Shown here piece after piece: positions 7,375-14,022 of a stretch of 37,021 nucleotides of DNA. This DNA comes from a virus, in the IMG/VR virus record IMGVR_UViG_3300025070_000101, positions 1 through 37,021 of that record; one strand, written 5' to 3'. Numbering within the stretch: position 1 is the first letter of the stretch; each line of letters opens with the position of its first letter. The notes beneath the pieces are model-generated. The model was given only the letters and a program-made list of their open reading frames with translations, did no database searches and was not told the DNA's origin. The position numbers and the translations under genes are program-made.

Positions 7375-7837
7375 CCTCTATCCTCTTATAACTGCCTTCA
7401 AAGGCATAACTATGTGCTTTTCTAAGTTCTGATAATCTAGCAACAATTTCATCCCTCGATAATTTATCTATACTATGAATATTTTGAACTTCTCTTTTAT
7501 CAACAGATAAACCACCTAGTGATGATCTTATTTTTTCTGCATTTACAGATGCTGAATACTGACCTTCTTGTTCTGCTTTATGAGACAAGTCTGAAAATCT
7601 CTTTAGCTGACCAATTAATGTCACTCCATATTTCTTTTGATGCTCTTCTCGAAGTTCTTTTATGTATTCAGTAACTAAGGGGAATGATTTTCCATCCAAT
7701 AATTTAGAGGCTTGGATGTGAGAACTATCTTCTGCATACCCAGCCATTCTTGCACATTTAGCATTAGAATAAATTCCTTCAACAATGTGTTTAGCAAATT
7801 CTTTTTGCCTATTTGTTAGCTGATGTTTATTGCCCAT
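7292..7837 (-). CDS. terS: Terminase small subunit (181 aa)
   Basis: This subunit recognises phage DNA and delivers it to the large subunit. The N-terminal region LTNRQKEFAKHIVEGIYSNAKCARMAGY (residues 7-34) is the helix-turn-helix typical of Terminase_2-type subunits, followed by helical oligomerisation segments and a charged, Glu/Asp-rich tail that would contact TerL. The start has GGAG nine bases upstream. TerL is 1.7 kb away behind an opposite-strand island, which is unusual, since the two are normally adjacent. Confidence 0.82.
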   Translation of the reverse strand: MGNKHQLTNRQKEFAKHIVEGIYSNAKCARMAGYAEDSSHIQASKLLDGKSFPLVTEYIKELREEHQKKYGVTLIGQLKRFSDLSHKAEQEGQYSASVNAEKIRSSLGGLSVDKREVQNIHSIDKLSRDEIVARLSELRKAHSYAFEGSYKRIEDDKNREGTIDTIETEPTQENILSEDRK

Positions 7838-7903
7838 AATACAATATTCTCCTCATTTTTTACTTTTAAAAAAACTTTTTTGAAGTTCCATCCCATCTCA
7901 TAA

Positions 7904-7981
7904 GTGTAGTAACGTAGTAAAAGTGTATCCAAAATTCTTTAGTAAAAACAAACACTTGCACACTTACTACGCTTACTACAC
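7904..7981. repeat. Long imperfect inverted repeat upstream of terS
   Basis: The left arm is 7904-7926 and the right arm 7960-7981. GTGTAGTAA (7904-7912) pairs with TTACTACAC (7973-7981), and CGTAGTAA (7913-7920) with TTACTACG (7964-7971); the arms match over nearly 22 positions apart from small gaps. The central loop is 33 bases. Each arm contains a near-tandem GTAGTAA, so it can be read as two pairs of half sites. Confidence 0.8.
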
Positions 7982-8047
7982 CTATTTTGAAAAATATTTT
8001 TTAAAAAACTTTTTTTGAAATTATAACTGTATACATTCATTTTTTTC

Positions 8048-8076
8048 TTGACGTATTATTTTACTATATGCGATAA
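8048..8076 (+). promoter_or_regulatory. Sigma70-like promoter of the early region
   Basis: TTGACG (8048-8053), 17 bases, then CGATAA (8071-8076), preceded by TATG. It points right toward the first early gene at 8140 and is one of the best -35/-10 pairs in the window. Confidence 0.5.
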
Positions 8077-8139
8077 CTCCTATATCGTCTTTTATAAGAT
8101 GTTATTTTTAATTTTAATATATCAGAAAGAGATTAAAAA

Positions 8140-8874
8140 ATGAATAGACAATTTTTCCATTATGATAAGTTTATTGGAAGTATTCCAATAGAAAATAAAA
8201 CTGTAGTTCTTACTAAAGTGCTTGAGAAACCTAAATACAGATATTCTCATGTTGATGCTGAGTGGACTAAAATTACTTCAGACAATCATTTTACTAAGGA
8301 TGATACTTTGGACACTTTGTTTGAAGATTTAAAAAAATATAATCAAGACAATAATTCTTTTGTCATGAAAATGGCTTTTGTCTACGGCAAGAAAAATTCT
8401 TTGACTGAGAAACAAATTGAAGTTCTTAAAAAGATTTTGAAAGATGCTATTGCTAATCAATCAAGTTCCAAGAGCCAAGGTTCAATATCCGTGGACAAGA
8501 TTAGGGAGTTATTCAGTACTCCATTAGAGAACGGATTAAAATATCCTAAGTTTACAGTAGGCGACATTACTTTATCCTTACCTACTGAGAATTCTGCATC
8601 TCACAACAAGGATGCTATTTATGTAAGGCATGATGATGTTTATGTAGGTAAGATTTTAAATGGTAAGTTTATGCCTACTAACAGATGCGATGCATCAGTA
8701 GCTGATAAGCTAGTAGCTATAGCTAAAGACCCTATGTCCGAGGCTATAGGTCATGGTCATTTACATGGCAATTGTAGTATGTGCAGAAAGAAATTATCTG
8801 ATCCTAGATCAATGAAAGTTGGTTATGGAGAGATATGTGCAGATAAATGGGGATTTCCTTGGGGGCAAAAATAA
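8140..8874 (+). CDS. Early protein with a C-terminal zinc-ribbon (DUF6011-like, 244 aa)
   Basis: This is the first gene after the early promoter. The last 40 residues, with HGNCSMCRKKLSDP and GYGEIC (C212, C215, C233 and possibly H209), look like the small zinc-binding module seen at the end of many phage and plasmid proteins (DUF6011 by recollection). The first 200 residues are not recognised; they contain a Lys-rich helical region at about 95-120 and a beta-rich middle. The start follows AGAAAGAG. A nucleic-acid or protein-binding early regulator is plausible but not shown. Confidence 0.7.
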   Translation: MNRQFFHYDKFIGSIPIENKTVVLTKVLEKPKYRYSHVDAEWTKITSDNHFTKDDTLDTLFEDLKKYNQDNNSFVMKMAFVYGKKNSLTEKQIEVLKKILKDAIANQSSSKSQGSISVDKIRELFSTPLENGLKYPKFTVGDITLSLPTENSASHNKDAIYVRHDDVYVGKILNGKFMPTNRCDASVADKLVAIAKDPMSEAIGHGHLHGNCSMCRKKLSDPRSMKVGYGEICADKWGFPWGQK

Positions 8875-9170
8875 TGTTTTACGATAAAGAAATAAGAACA
8901 TTCCATAGCTATAGAAAAGAAGTTTTGGATATTGTTAGGAATGAATTCAAAGAAGAATGTGGGTGTGAATTTGATCAGAATATTTCTTTTGATCAGCTAC
9001 CCATAAAAAGAGGTTGGCACAATCATGATAGGCTTGATGTTTGTGACAATTGTTATGAGGCTTTTGATGTGATCAGAGATCAGCTTAGAGAGTGTCAAGA
9101 AGAGCCTTATGATCAAAGGGAGGGTATGTATGACAATTCGTCTTACTATCAATCCCTCACAGAAAAATAA
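8874..9170 (+). CDS. Hypothetical early protein with CxC and CxxC (98 aa)
   Basis: I chose the ATG at 8874, which overlaps the preceding stop as TAATG, over an in-frame ATG at 8847 inside that gene. An acidic protein with CGCEF and VCDNC, so four clustered cysteines could bind zinc. The family is not recognised. Confidence 0.65.
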   Translation: MFYDKEIRTFHSYRKEVLDIVRNEFKEECGCEFDQNISFDQLPIKRGWHNHDRLDVCDNCYEAFDVIRDQLRECQEEPYDQREGMYDNSSYYQSLTEK

Positions 9171-9189
9171 ACTTTAACGGAGATAAATT

Positions 9190-9399
9190 ATGAATGAAGT
9201 AATTAAAGATATTGAGAGATTAAAAGAAGTTCGAGATCAAATAAGTTCAATCAATGGGATGTTTTACACTAAAGGCATAATTGAACTAATGATTGAAGAA
9301 AAAGAAATCGTTGTGAAAACTTTTGAGAAGAACCATGCTGATGACCGAAGTCAATGGATGTCAGATGTAACTAAAATTTTAAACTTAGGAGAAAAGTGA
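9190..9399 (+). CDS. Hypothetical early protein (69 aa)
   Basis: A charged, mostly helical small protein of unknown family. The leader ACTTTAACGGAGATAAATT gives a good GGAGA before the ATG; a similar leader precedes the gene at 10038. It overlaps the next start as ATGA. Confidence 0.6.
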   Translation: MNEVIKDIERLKEVRDQISSINGMFYTKGIIELMIEEKEIVVKTFEKNHADDRSQWMSDVTKILNLGEK

Positions 9400-9575
9400 T
9401 GACTAAAAAACAACTTTTAAAAAACTTAAAACAAATTATTAGAATGGCTAAAGAATATGAAATAGATGCACATAGTCAAATAGACGGCTATGGTTATCTT
9501 ATGTCAGATTTGGAAGAGCTTGTTAATTGGAATCCTTGGAAAGATGAAGACATAACTAACGGAAAGGAAATATAA
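9399..9575 (+). CDS. Hypothetical early protein (58 aa)
   Basis: The ATG at 9399 overlaps the previous TGA, and the next gene starts one base after this stop. It begins MTKKQLLKNLKQIIRMAKEY, an amphipathic helical stretch, and ends with an acidic segment containing NWNPW. No family is recognised; position and coupling support it as a gene. Confidence 0.55.
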   Translation: MTKKQLLKNLKQIIRMAKEYEIDAHSQIDGYGYLMSDLEELVNWNPWKDEDITNGKEI

Positions 9576-9576
9576 A

Positions 9577-9843
9577 ATGAACGGAATTTTAAACATACCT
9601 TATCTAATTGATGAGGCACATGGGTGGATAATTGTAACAAGGGCAGACATTCGTAAAGCGAGGCTACACCCTGCCGATTTTCCAAAAGCATATAGAACCA
9701 AGGGCGAAGAACTTTTTGCCCTTGAGGAAGACTGTGAGATGCCAAAGCTATTGGATAAATTAAATAGCAACGGAGTTCTTTATCAAATCAATGAGAAGTT
9801 CATCACATATGATGACAAAGACAACCCTAGAAATTGGAGATAA
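9577..9843 (+). CDS. Small phage protein of an HGW...LEEDC type (88 aa)
   Basis: The order HGWIIV (residues 15-20), an R/P-rich middle, then ALEEDCE (48-54) and a charged end resembles a small family I recall in many phages (HGW...YLEEDCD) with unknown function. AAGGAA lies just upstream of the ATG. Confidence 0.6.
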   Translation: MNGILNIPYLIDEAHGWIIVTRADIRKARLHPADFPKAYRTKGEELFALEEDCEMPKLLDKLNSNGVLYQINEKFITYDDKDNPRNWR

Positions 9844-9845
9844 TT

Positions 9846-9998
9846 ATGGAAAAGAAAAACACTAAAAGAAATATGATAGGCATAAATTTACTTCTTACAA
9901 TGAAAGAGATTATTGAAGAAGAAATCGAGGAGACAGAACTTTTTATAAAAGAAAATAAAAATATTTTTCCTCATACCCTTGAATATAATAATTTATAA
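9846..9998 (+). CDS. Hypothetical early protein (50 aa)
   Basis: Starts two bases after the previous stop with GGAGA upstream. It begins MEKKNTKRNMIGINLLLTMK and continues with the very acidic EIIEEEIEETE, likely one long helix. The family is not recognised. Confidence 0.5.
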   Translation: MEKKNTKRNMIGINLLLTMKEIIEEEIEETELFIKENKNIFPHTLEYNNL

Positions 9999-10005
9999 TC
10001 CTATA

Positions 10006-10014
10006 TGATATAAT
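10006..10014 (+). promoter_or_regulatory. Extended -10 promoter TGATATAAT
   Basis: A perfect TATAAT preceded by TGA matches the extended -10 form, which needs little -35. It stands in the only sizeable gap among these small genes and would start a transcript close to the leader at 10021. Confidence 0.45.
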
Positions 10015-10037
10015 ATATAACTTTAATGGAGAGACAA

Positions 10038-10235
10038 TTGAATAAACTAAAAGATAAAATGTTAGAGGTGGAGTTGTTCGTAGGAGAGCAACTTCAAGAC
10101 CTAACCAATGATCAAGTAATAAAAGCCGTGGATAATAAGTATGGTTCTTATTGGGTAAACTATGCAAAAGAAATATTAGATGAATTTGCAGAAGAAATAA
10201 GAGCAACAAGAATAGCTGATAGTTGGGGAGGGTAA
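10038..10235 (+). CDS. Hypothetical early protein (65 aa), probable TTG start
   Basis: An ATG exists at 10026, but aligning its surroundings with the leader of the gene at 9190 (ACTTTAAcGGAGA) shows that ATGGAGAG here is the ribosome binding site (ACTTTAAtGGAGA), which places the start at TTG 10038. The product begins MNKLKDKMLEVELFVGEQLQ and is helical and acidic. Family unknown. Confidence 0.55.
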   Translation: MNKLKDKMLEVELFVGEQLQDLTNDQVIKAVDNKYGSYWVNYAKEILDEFAEEIRATRIADSWGG

Positions 10236-10237
10236 TT

Positions 10238-10603
10238 ATGGAAACGATTAACTACGGAAGATTTGCTGAAGATTATAATAAGGCATTTCATGATTGGTCA
10301 GAGAATTATTATACTGATCCCAAGGTCACACATCCGAGTGTCAAGATTGATGTGCCAATACCCAAGGATTGGAGATCAATGTGTTATAGCAATGATCTTT
10401 GTCCTAGTTTCACTTACAAAGGTTTACAGATTTTTGTGTGTGATGATGAGACAAAAAAGCTTGAGGAACTACACTTCAAATATTCTGTTATTCGAGACGG
10501 AGATTATGGATATGCTCATGATGATTTATTGTTGAGCGATGATTGGAGAGAAGTTCTTAATTTTGTAAATGAATATAAGGAGGAAACTAATGCAGATAAA
10601 TAA
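10238..10603 (+). CDS. Hypothetical early protein (121 aa)
   Basis: The ATG at 10238 is preceded by GGGGAGGG, which decides it over an upstream TTG at 10223. An acidic, aromatic-rich soluble protein (WSENYYTDP, HDDLLLSDDW) with two cysteines. Not recognised. It overlaps the next gene by 14 bases. Confidence 0.65.
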   Translation: METINYGRFAEDYNKAFHDWSENYYTDPKVTHPSVKIDVPIPKDWRSMCYSNDLCPSFTYKGLQIFVCDDETKKLEELHFKYSVIRDGDYGYAHDDLLLSDDWREVLNFVNEYKEETNADK

Positions 10604-11129
10604 ATTAGAAGTAAAGAATATCTCTCACTATGCAAGAGGTTCAGAAGAAACACCATGCTATAATGCGACTGTATATATCAATGGCAAGAAAGCCATTGAT
10701 GTATCAAACGATGGTCATGGTGGTTGTGATAGACAAAACACTTATCCGGATATTGAAGAGAGAGGTCTTGTCCAACTAGCTAATGAATGGTGTGTAAAAA
10801 CATTTGGTCAAGGAAGTTTTAACTATACATCAGATGGTAAAGAAAAAACTTGTACCTATGATATTGATTTAGAGCATCATTGTCATGATGAGTTGTATAA
10901 ATGGCTTGATACAAAACAACTAAAAAAAGAAATGAAAAATCAATATATTTGTATTGACGAAGACAAAGTAGAGAATAAACAATTCTTGGTTGCATGGAAA
11001 AGAAAAGGCAATCACACGGATGATTATTTCAAAAACTTTCTGAAAAAAGAACAACCTCATATGGAAGGAAAATGCTTAAACTTTTTACCTTTTGATGATG
11101 CTCTTAAATTATATAAGGAATATGCATAA
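10590..11129 (+). CDS. Conserved-type phage protein with NDGHGG motif (179 aa)
   Basis: The ATG at 10590 follows AAGGAGG, so the upstream in-frame ATG at 10569 is rejected. YINGKKAIDVSNDGHGGCDRQN resembles a family of unknown function that I recall in many proteobacterial phages, where a short beta sheet is followed by xxxNDGxGGxxR. It overlaps the next start by one base. Confidence 0.65.
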   Translation: MQINKLEVKNISHYARGSEETPCYNATVYINGKKAIDVSNDGHGGCDRQNTYPDIEERGLVQLANEWCVKTFGQGSFNYTSDGKEKTCTYDIDLEHHCHDELYKWLDTKQLKKEMKNQYICIDEDKVENKQFLVAWKRKGNHTDDYFKNFLKKEQPHMEGKCLNFLPFDDALKLYKEYA

Positions 11130-11314
11130 TGGAAAAGATTTATTATTATTATGACCACACTTATGGAGAGGGTGGAGTTATTGGGCAGTTTGGAGATTTA
11201 ATGGATTTCATTGATAACTCTTATGACAAGGATAGCCATACAATTCAAGATTGTTGGGAAAGTCACAAACAATGTTGTGAAGATAATGACAATCCTATTG
11301 AGGAGTGTGCATAA
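11129..11314 (+). CDS. Hypothetical acidic early protein (61 aa)
   Basis: TAATG-coupled at both ends. It begins MEKIYYYYDHTYGEGGVIG and ends with a Cys cluster (DCWESHKQCCED...EECA). Family unknown; the cysteines could bind metal. Confidence 0.55.
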   Translation: MEKIYYYYDHTYGEGGVIGQFGDLMDFIDNSYDKDSHTIQDCWESHKQCCEDNDNPIEECA

Positions 11315-11544
11315 TGGCTACCGAACTATATCCAACGGACTATGTCATAGTCGATAGCAAGACACATAAACCTTTAGAGGGTTATGAATCTATATATCAC
11401 TATACTTCAGTTATAGATAACTTTAACGAGAAACTAATGAAGGAGGGTTATGAGTATATCTCTATGTCAGAATTATCTGATGTAGATAAGAATAAATTTA
11501 AACAATCAATAAAACAAATGGAGGACTTTTATAATGAAAATTAA
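11314..11544 (+). CDS. Hypothetical early protein (76 aa)
   Basis: I use the ATG at 11314, coupled as TAATG to the previous stop, over an upstream in-frame start at 11305. A soluble, charged protein that begins MATELYPTDYVIVDSKTHK. Family unknown. Confidence 0.55.
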   Translation: MATELYPTDYVIVDSKTHKPLEGYESIYHYTSVIDNFNEKLMKEGYEYISMSELSDVDKNKFKQSIKQMEDFYNEN

Positions 11545-11758
11545 AATACCAACACCAACTTTTTTAGAAATACAATCCGAGTTAGCAGATTGGTTAATGA
11601 GTTCTAAATTAGGAGATGATGTCTATAGCACTATGGTTGAGATGAATAATAATTCAGAAATCTATACAGATGAAGGTCAAGACATCTTCAATAATTACTA
11701 CGATTATGTAGAGGCATTTTTATTAAATTTTTTTGAGAAGGAGGAAGACAATGGGTAG
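11534..11758 (+). CDS. Hypothetical acidic early protein (74 aa)
   Basis: GGAGG eleven bases upstream of the ATG. Acidic and aromatic, ending FFEKEEDNG. Overlaps its neighbours on both sides by a few bases. Strongly negative small phage proteins sometimes mimic DNA, but nothing specific supports that here. Confidence 0.55.
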   Translation: MKIKIPTPTFLEIQSELADWLMSSKLGDDVYSTMVEMNNNSEIYTDEGQDIFNNYYDYVEAFLLNFFEKEEDNG

Positions 11759-11990
11759 AAAATCTAAATGGGAATTAGAAAGAGATAAGGAAGAGGCTTT
11801 GAGAAAGAAAGCATTAAAGTCTCTTACTGAAGATCAACTAAAGGCAATTAATAAAGCATATGAATCAATAAAAGATGCTTTGTGTAATGCTAGAGAAATA
11901 GAAGACCTTTATCTATCAGATATAAGAAGTTTAGATATGGCAATGTGGAAACTTAAACACGAATTTAATTTGGAGGACAATCATGGGTAG
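11751..11990 (+). CDS. Hypothetical helical early protein (79 aa)
   Basis: The ATG at 11751 has AAGGAGG upstream, which decides it over the in-frame start at 11733. A charged N-terminal helix (MGRKSKWELERDKEEALRKK) is followed by a second helical segment. Family unknown. Confidence 0.55.
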   Translation: MGRKSKWELERDKEEALRKKALKSLTEDQLKAINKAYESIKDALCNAREIEDLYLSDIRSLDMAMWKLKHEFNLEDNHG

Positions 11991-12384
11991 ATATTATCAC
12001 GGAGATATTGAAGGCAAATTTATGTTTGGAGTTCAATCAAGCAATGATGCTGATTTCTTTGGAAGTGAGGGATTTGCTACTTATCTTAATTATGGATTTG
12101 ATGAGAGTGACAAGCCTAAAGTTAAGATGGGTCTTAAAGAATGTAAGAAACGATTGGGTAAGTTTAAAAAACAACTCGATGAATTCTTCAGAGGAGAGGG
12201 ATCAAAAGGTTATAACGATGAAATACTTTTGGAACACTTAATATCTATAAATCCAAAGTATCCTATAATATGTGGAGGTAAAGTCCGAGAACTTTTAGAA
12301 TGGTATGCAAGATTTTATCTAGGTAAACAAATAGAAAAGTGTCTTGATAAAGAGGGATACTGTAACTTTGAGGCAGAACTATGA
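11983..12384 (+). CDS. Conserved-type phage protein MGRYYHGDIEGKF (133 aa)
   Basis: GGAGG upstream of the ATG. The opening MGRYYHGDIEGKFMFGVQSS, followed by NDADFFG, matches a family I recall from other phages of aquatic bacteria; its function is unknown. The rest is a helical, basic region and a Cys-containing end. Confidence 0.65.
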   Translation: MGRYYHGDIEGKFMFGVQSSNDADFFGSEGFATYLNYGFDESDKPKVKMGLKECKKRLGKFKKQLDEFFRGEGSKGYNDEILLEHLISINPKYPIICGGKVRELLEWYARFYLGKQIEKCLDKEGYCNFEAEL

Positions 12385-12587
12385 GTAAAAATCAAACTGA
12401 TGTAGATGTTGAAGAACATGTAAAACATATTCCAACAGATACAATTCTAATCGAAGTTCGAGGAGGAATGTTAATTGACGTTCACAATGATCCCAATGGA
12501 TATATGTTATTTGATTGGGATTCTATTGAAGAACAAGATTCTGTAGAATTTCATAAAAAAGTTTTAGAAAAATTATTGGAGAGATAA
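12381..12587 (+). CDS. Small RGG...DWD phage protein (68 aa)
   Basis: ATGA overlap with the previous stop. IEVRGGMLIDVHNDP followed by MLFDWD resembles a small phage family with an RGG, a beta strand and a DWD motif, function unknown. The C-terminus is a charged helix. Confidence 0.6.
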   Translation: MSKNQTDVDVEEHVKHIPTDTILIEVRGGMLIDVHNDPNGYMLFDWDSIEEQDSVEFHKKVLEKLLER

Positions 12588-12782
12588 ATGGAAAATCCTA
12601 CAGAAATAAAACGAAGAGGCTATTTGTCTTTCTTCAAGGATGGAGTTGCAGATGCCTTGTTACATGGAGATGGTATGGATGAAAACAAAAGATCATCTGC
12701 TTATTATAAACAAGGATATGATTTTGGTTTAACCATGTATTCTGAATTAGATGGTAAGGATTGGGAGGCAGATCATGAATAG
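12588..12782 (+). CDS. Hypothetical early protein (64 aa)
   Basis: It starts at the base after the previous stop, with GGAGAG upstream. Charged and aromatic, no recognised domain. It overlaps the methyltransferase start by eight bases, so the two are translationally coupled. Confidence 0.55.
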   Translation: MENPTEIKRRGYLSFFKDGVADALLHGDGMDENKRSSAYYKQGYDFGLTMYSELDGKDWEADHE

Positions 12783-13812
12783 AGATCATATAGACCTTTG
12801 TTCGGGAATCGGGGGCTTTGCACTAGGATTCTCGTGGAGTAGTTTAAACACTACTCCAACCCTTTTCTGTGATACTGAAGAATGGTGTAGAAAAGTAATA
12901 GCCAAGAACTTTCCAAAAGTACCGATAGCCAATGACGTAAAGGAGATAGCCAATGACCCAAGAAAATTTATTCAAGGAAAACCATTCATCCTCACAGGAG
13001 GATACCCCTGTCAACCATTCTCAGTCGCAGGACGTAGGGGAGGCAAAGAAGACCCTCGTCACATCTTTCCGTACATCCATAGGATTGTTGAACAAGTCAG
13101 ACCCTCTTGGTGTGTTTTCGAAAATGTATATGGACACTTCTCAATGGGACTTGACGAGGTTCTCCTTCAAATGGAAACCATTAATTACGCAACAAGGACG
13201 TTTATCGTTCCGTCTAGTTCAGTCGGAGCATTGCACAAAAGGGACAGAATTTGGATCGTCTGTAAAGACATGGGCAACTCCGAATACGATGGATCATCTT
13301 CCACCGAGGTCGGAGGAGGCAACACGGAAACTTCAGAACGGACACCGGAAGGGAAGGAAACGTCCATCGAATCTCAGAGAACAAGTCGATCCGAACACAA
13401 TAAAATTATATCCAACCCCAAGAGCCTCGGACGTAGAGGGGGGAATGGCGAGCAACGTGGAGATCAACAACGGCAGATTCTCAAGGACGAACAAGGACGG
13501 AGTCAGGTGGGGAGTGAAGTTGAGGGATGCCGTGAATCACATGGAAACCTTTCCGACTCCAAGAGCGAGCGAATACAAAGATTGTGGAGCAGTTGGGAGC
13601 AAGAGTCAGATTCACATGGAGAAGAAATCATACCTTTCTGCGAAAGTGAAAGACCCCCAACAACCATCTGGAAAACTGAACCCAACGTGGGTCGAGTGGT
13701 TGATGGGTTACCCAAAAGGGTGGACAGAATTAAAGGACTAGGCAATGCCATAGTTCCTCAGAATGCTATGATGATAGCTAATGCAATTCATAGGAGTATG
13801 ACCGAAGATTAG
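12775..13812 (+). CDS. dcm: DNA cytosine-C5 methyltransferase (345 aa)
   Basis: It transfers a methyl group from S-adenosylmethionine to cytosine C5 in a specific site, most likely to shield phage DNA from host restriction. Motif I is DLCSGIGGFALGF (7-19), motif IV GGYPCQPFS with catalytic C79, motif VI ENV (116-118), motif VIII HKRDRIWIV (154-162), and motifs IX/X end in GLGNAIVPQ (321-329). The ATG at 12775 has GGGAGG upstream. Between residues 167 and 300 the target-recognition region is a low-complexity Ser/Glu/Arg/Gly stretch, exactly where a second frame carries ordered, conserved-looking sequence (see the gene at 12953). No partner endonuclease is nearby, so it looks like an orphan enzyme. 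Confidence 0.9.
   Translation: MNRDHIDLCSGIGGFALGFSWSSLNTTPTLFCDTEEWCRKVIAKNFPKVPIANDVKEIANDPRKFIQGKPFILTGGYPCQPFSVAGRRGGKEDPRHIFPYIHRIVEQVRPSWCVFENVYGHFSMGLDEVLLQMETINYATRTFIVPSSSVGALHKRDRIWIVCKDMGNSEYDGSSSTEVGGGNTETSERTPEGKETSIESQRTSRSEHNKIISNPKSLGRRGGNGEQRGDQQRQILKDEQGRSQVGSEVEGCRESHGNLSDSKSERIQRLWSSWEQESDSHGEEIIPFCESERPPTTIWKTEPNVGRVVDGLPKRVDRIKGLGNAIVPQNAMMIANAIHRSMTED
12953..13741 (+). CDS. Overprinted gene inside the methyltransferase (262 aa)
   Basis: A second frame, shifted +1 from the methyltransferase and wholly inside it. It has its own ribosome binding site, AAGGAG at 12940-12945, seven bases before the ATG. The product carries ordered motifs: WATPNTMDHLPPRSEEA (107-123), YPTPRASD (153-160), FPTPRASEYKD (200-210) and LNPTWVEWLMGYPKGW (242-257). 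I recall such TPxxxD repeats and an LNPxWVEWLMGxPxGW end in phage proteins annotated as hypothetical or methylase-associated, which argues that this is a real protein rather than a shadow. Function unknown; a partner of the methyltransferase is a guess. Confidence 0.7.
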   Translation: MTQENLFKENHSSSQEDTPVNHSQSQDVGEAKKTLVTSFRTSIGLLNKSDPLGVFSKMYMDTSQWDLTRFSFKWKPLITQQGRLSFRLVQSEHCTKGTEFGSSVKTWATPNTMDHLPPRSEEATRKLQNGHRKGRKRPSNLREQVDPNTIKLYPTPRASDVEGGMASNVEINNGRFSRTNKDGVRWGVKLRDAVNHMETFPTPRASEYKDCGAVGSKSQIHMEKKSYLSAKVKDPQQPSGKLNPTWVEWLMGYPKGWTELKD

Positions 13813-14022
13813 TTAGGTGGTCGGCAACACTTTCTCTCATGGTGCGAAGATAGAATATCGTTTTTACCTCAATGCCGTAGATGTCTTTTACCAATTTCCC
13901 ACAAATTTATTAAATTGGTGTAAAGGGTAATGCTTGTTGCTGTAATATGATTGAGCAAAATCTATGGAAATCTATCGCTTTATATAGGAGTTTATGTATA
14001 ATAAAATATAAAAGAGGTGCTT
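13813..14022. other. Gene-free stretch with nested hairpins
   Basis: About 210 bases between the methyltransferase and the next gene hold no convincing frame. They contain an outer helix CGGCAACA (13822-13829) with TGTTGCTG (13935-13942) enclosing a strong hairpin (13885-13897 with 13912-13925), and then a TATAAT at 13997-14002 that could be the -10 of the following gene. Confidence 0.5.
13822..13942 (+). ncRNA. Candidate structured RNA
   Basis: The outer eight-base-pair helix, an inner 13-bp hairpin with one bulge and a 14-base loop, and a small GATA/TATC hairpin near 13849-13859 can fold together as a branched RNA. It is intergenic. There is no match to a known RNA class that I can see; the structure could also be a terminator-like or DNA-level element. 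Confidence 0.3.

Larger units (their letters stand above)
7838..8139. promoter_or_regulatory. Divergent control region between terS and the early genes
   Basis: About 300 bases without a gene. Contents: an imperfect inverted repeat at 7904-7981, A/T-rich bends, a sigma70-like promoter to the right at 8048-8076, and a possible TATAAT for leftward transcription near 8020-8025. It must start both the early plus-strand genes and the terS-nuclease pair, and is a natural place for a repressor, or for a packaging site next to terS. Confidence 0.6.

Noticed and set aside
8847-8874. Upstream start for the 98-aa early protein
   Set aside because: It lies within the zinc-ribbon end of the previous gene; the TAATG at 8872-8876 is the usual coupling form here.
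13813-14022. Possible tRNA in the hairpin-rich gap
   Set aside because: No T-arm GGTTCGAATCC-like sequence, no anticodon arm of the right size and no acceptor pairing; the helices do not make a cloverleaf.
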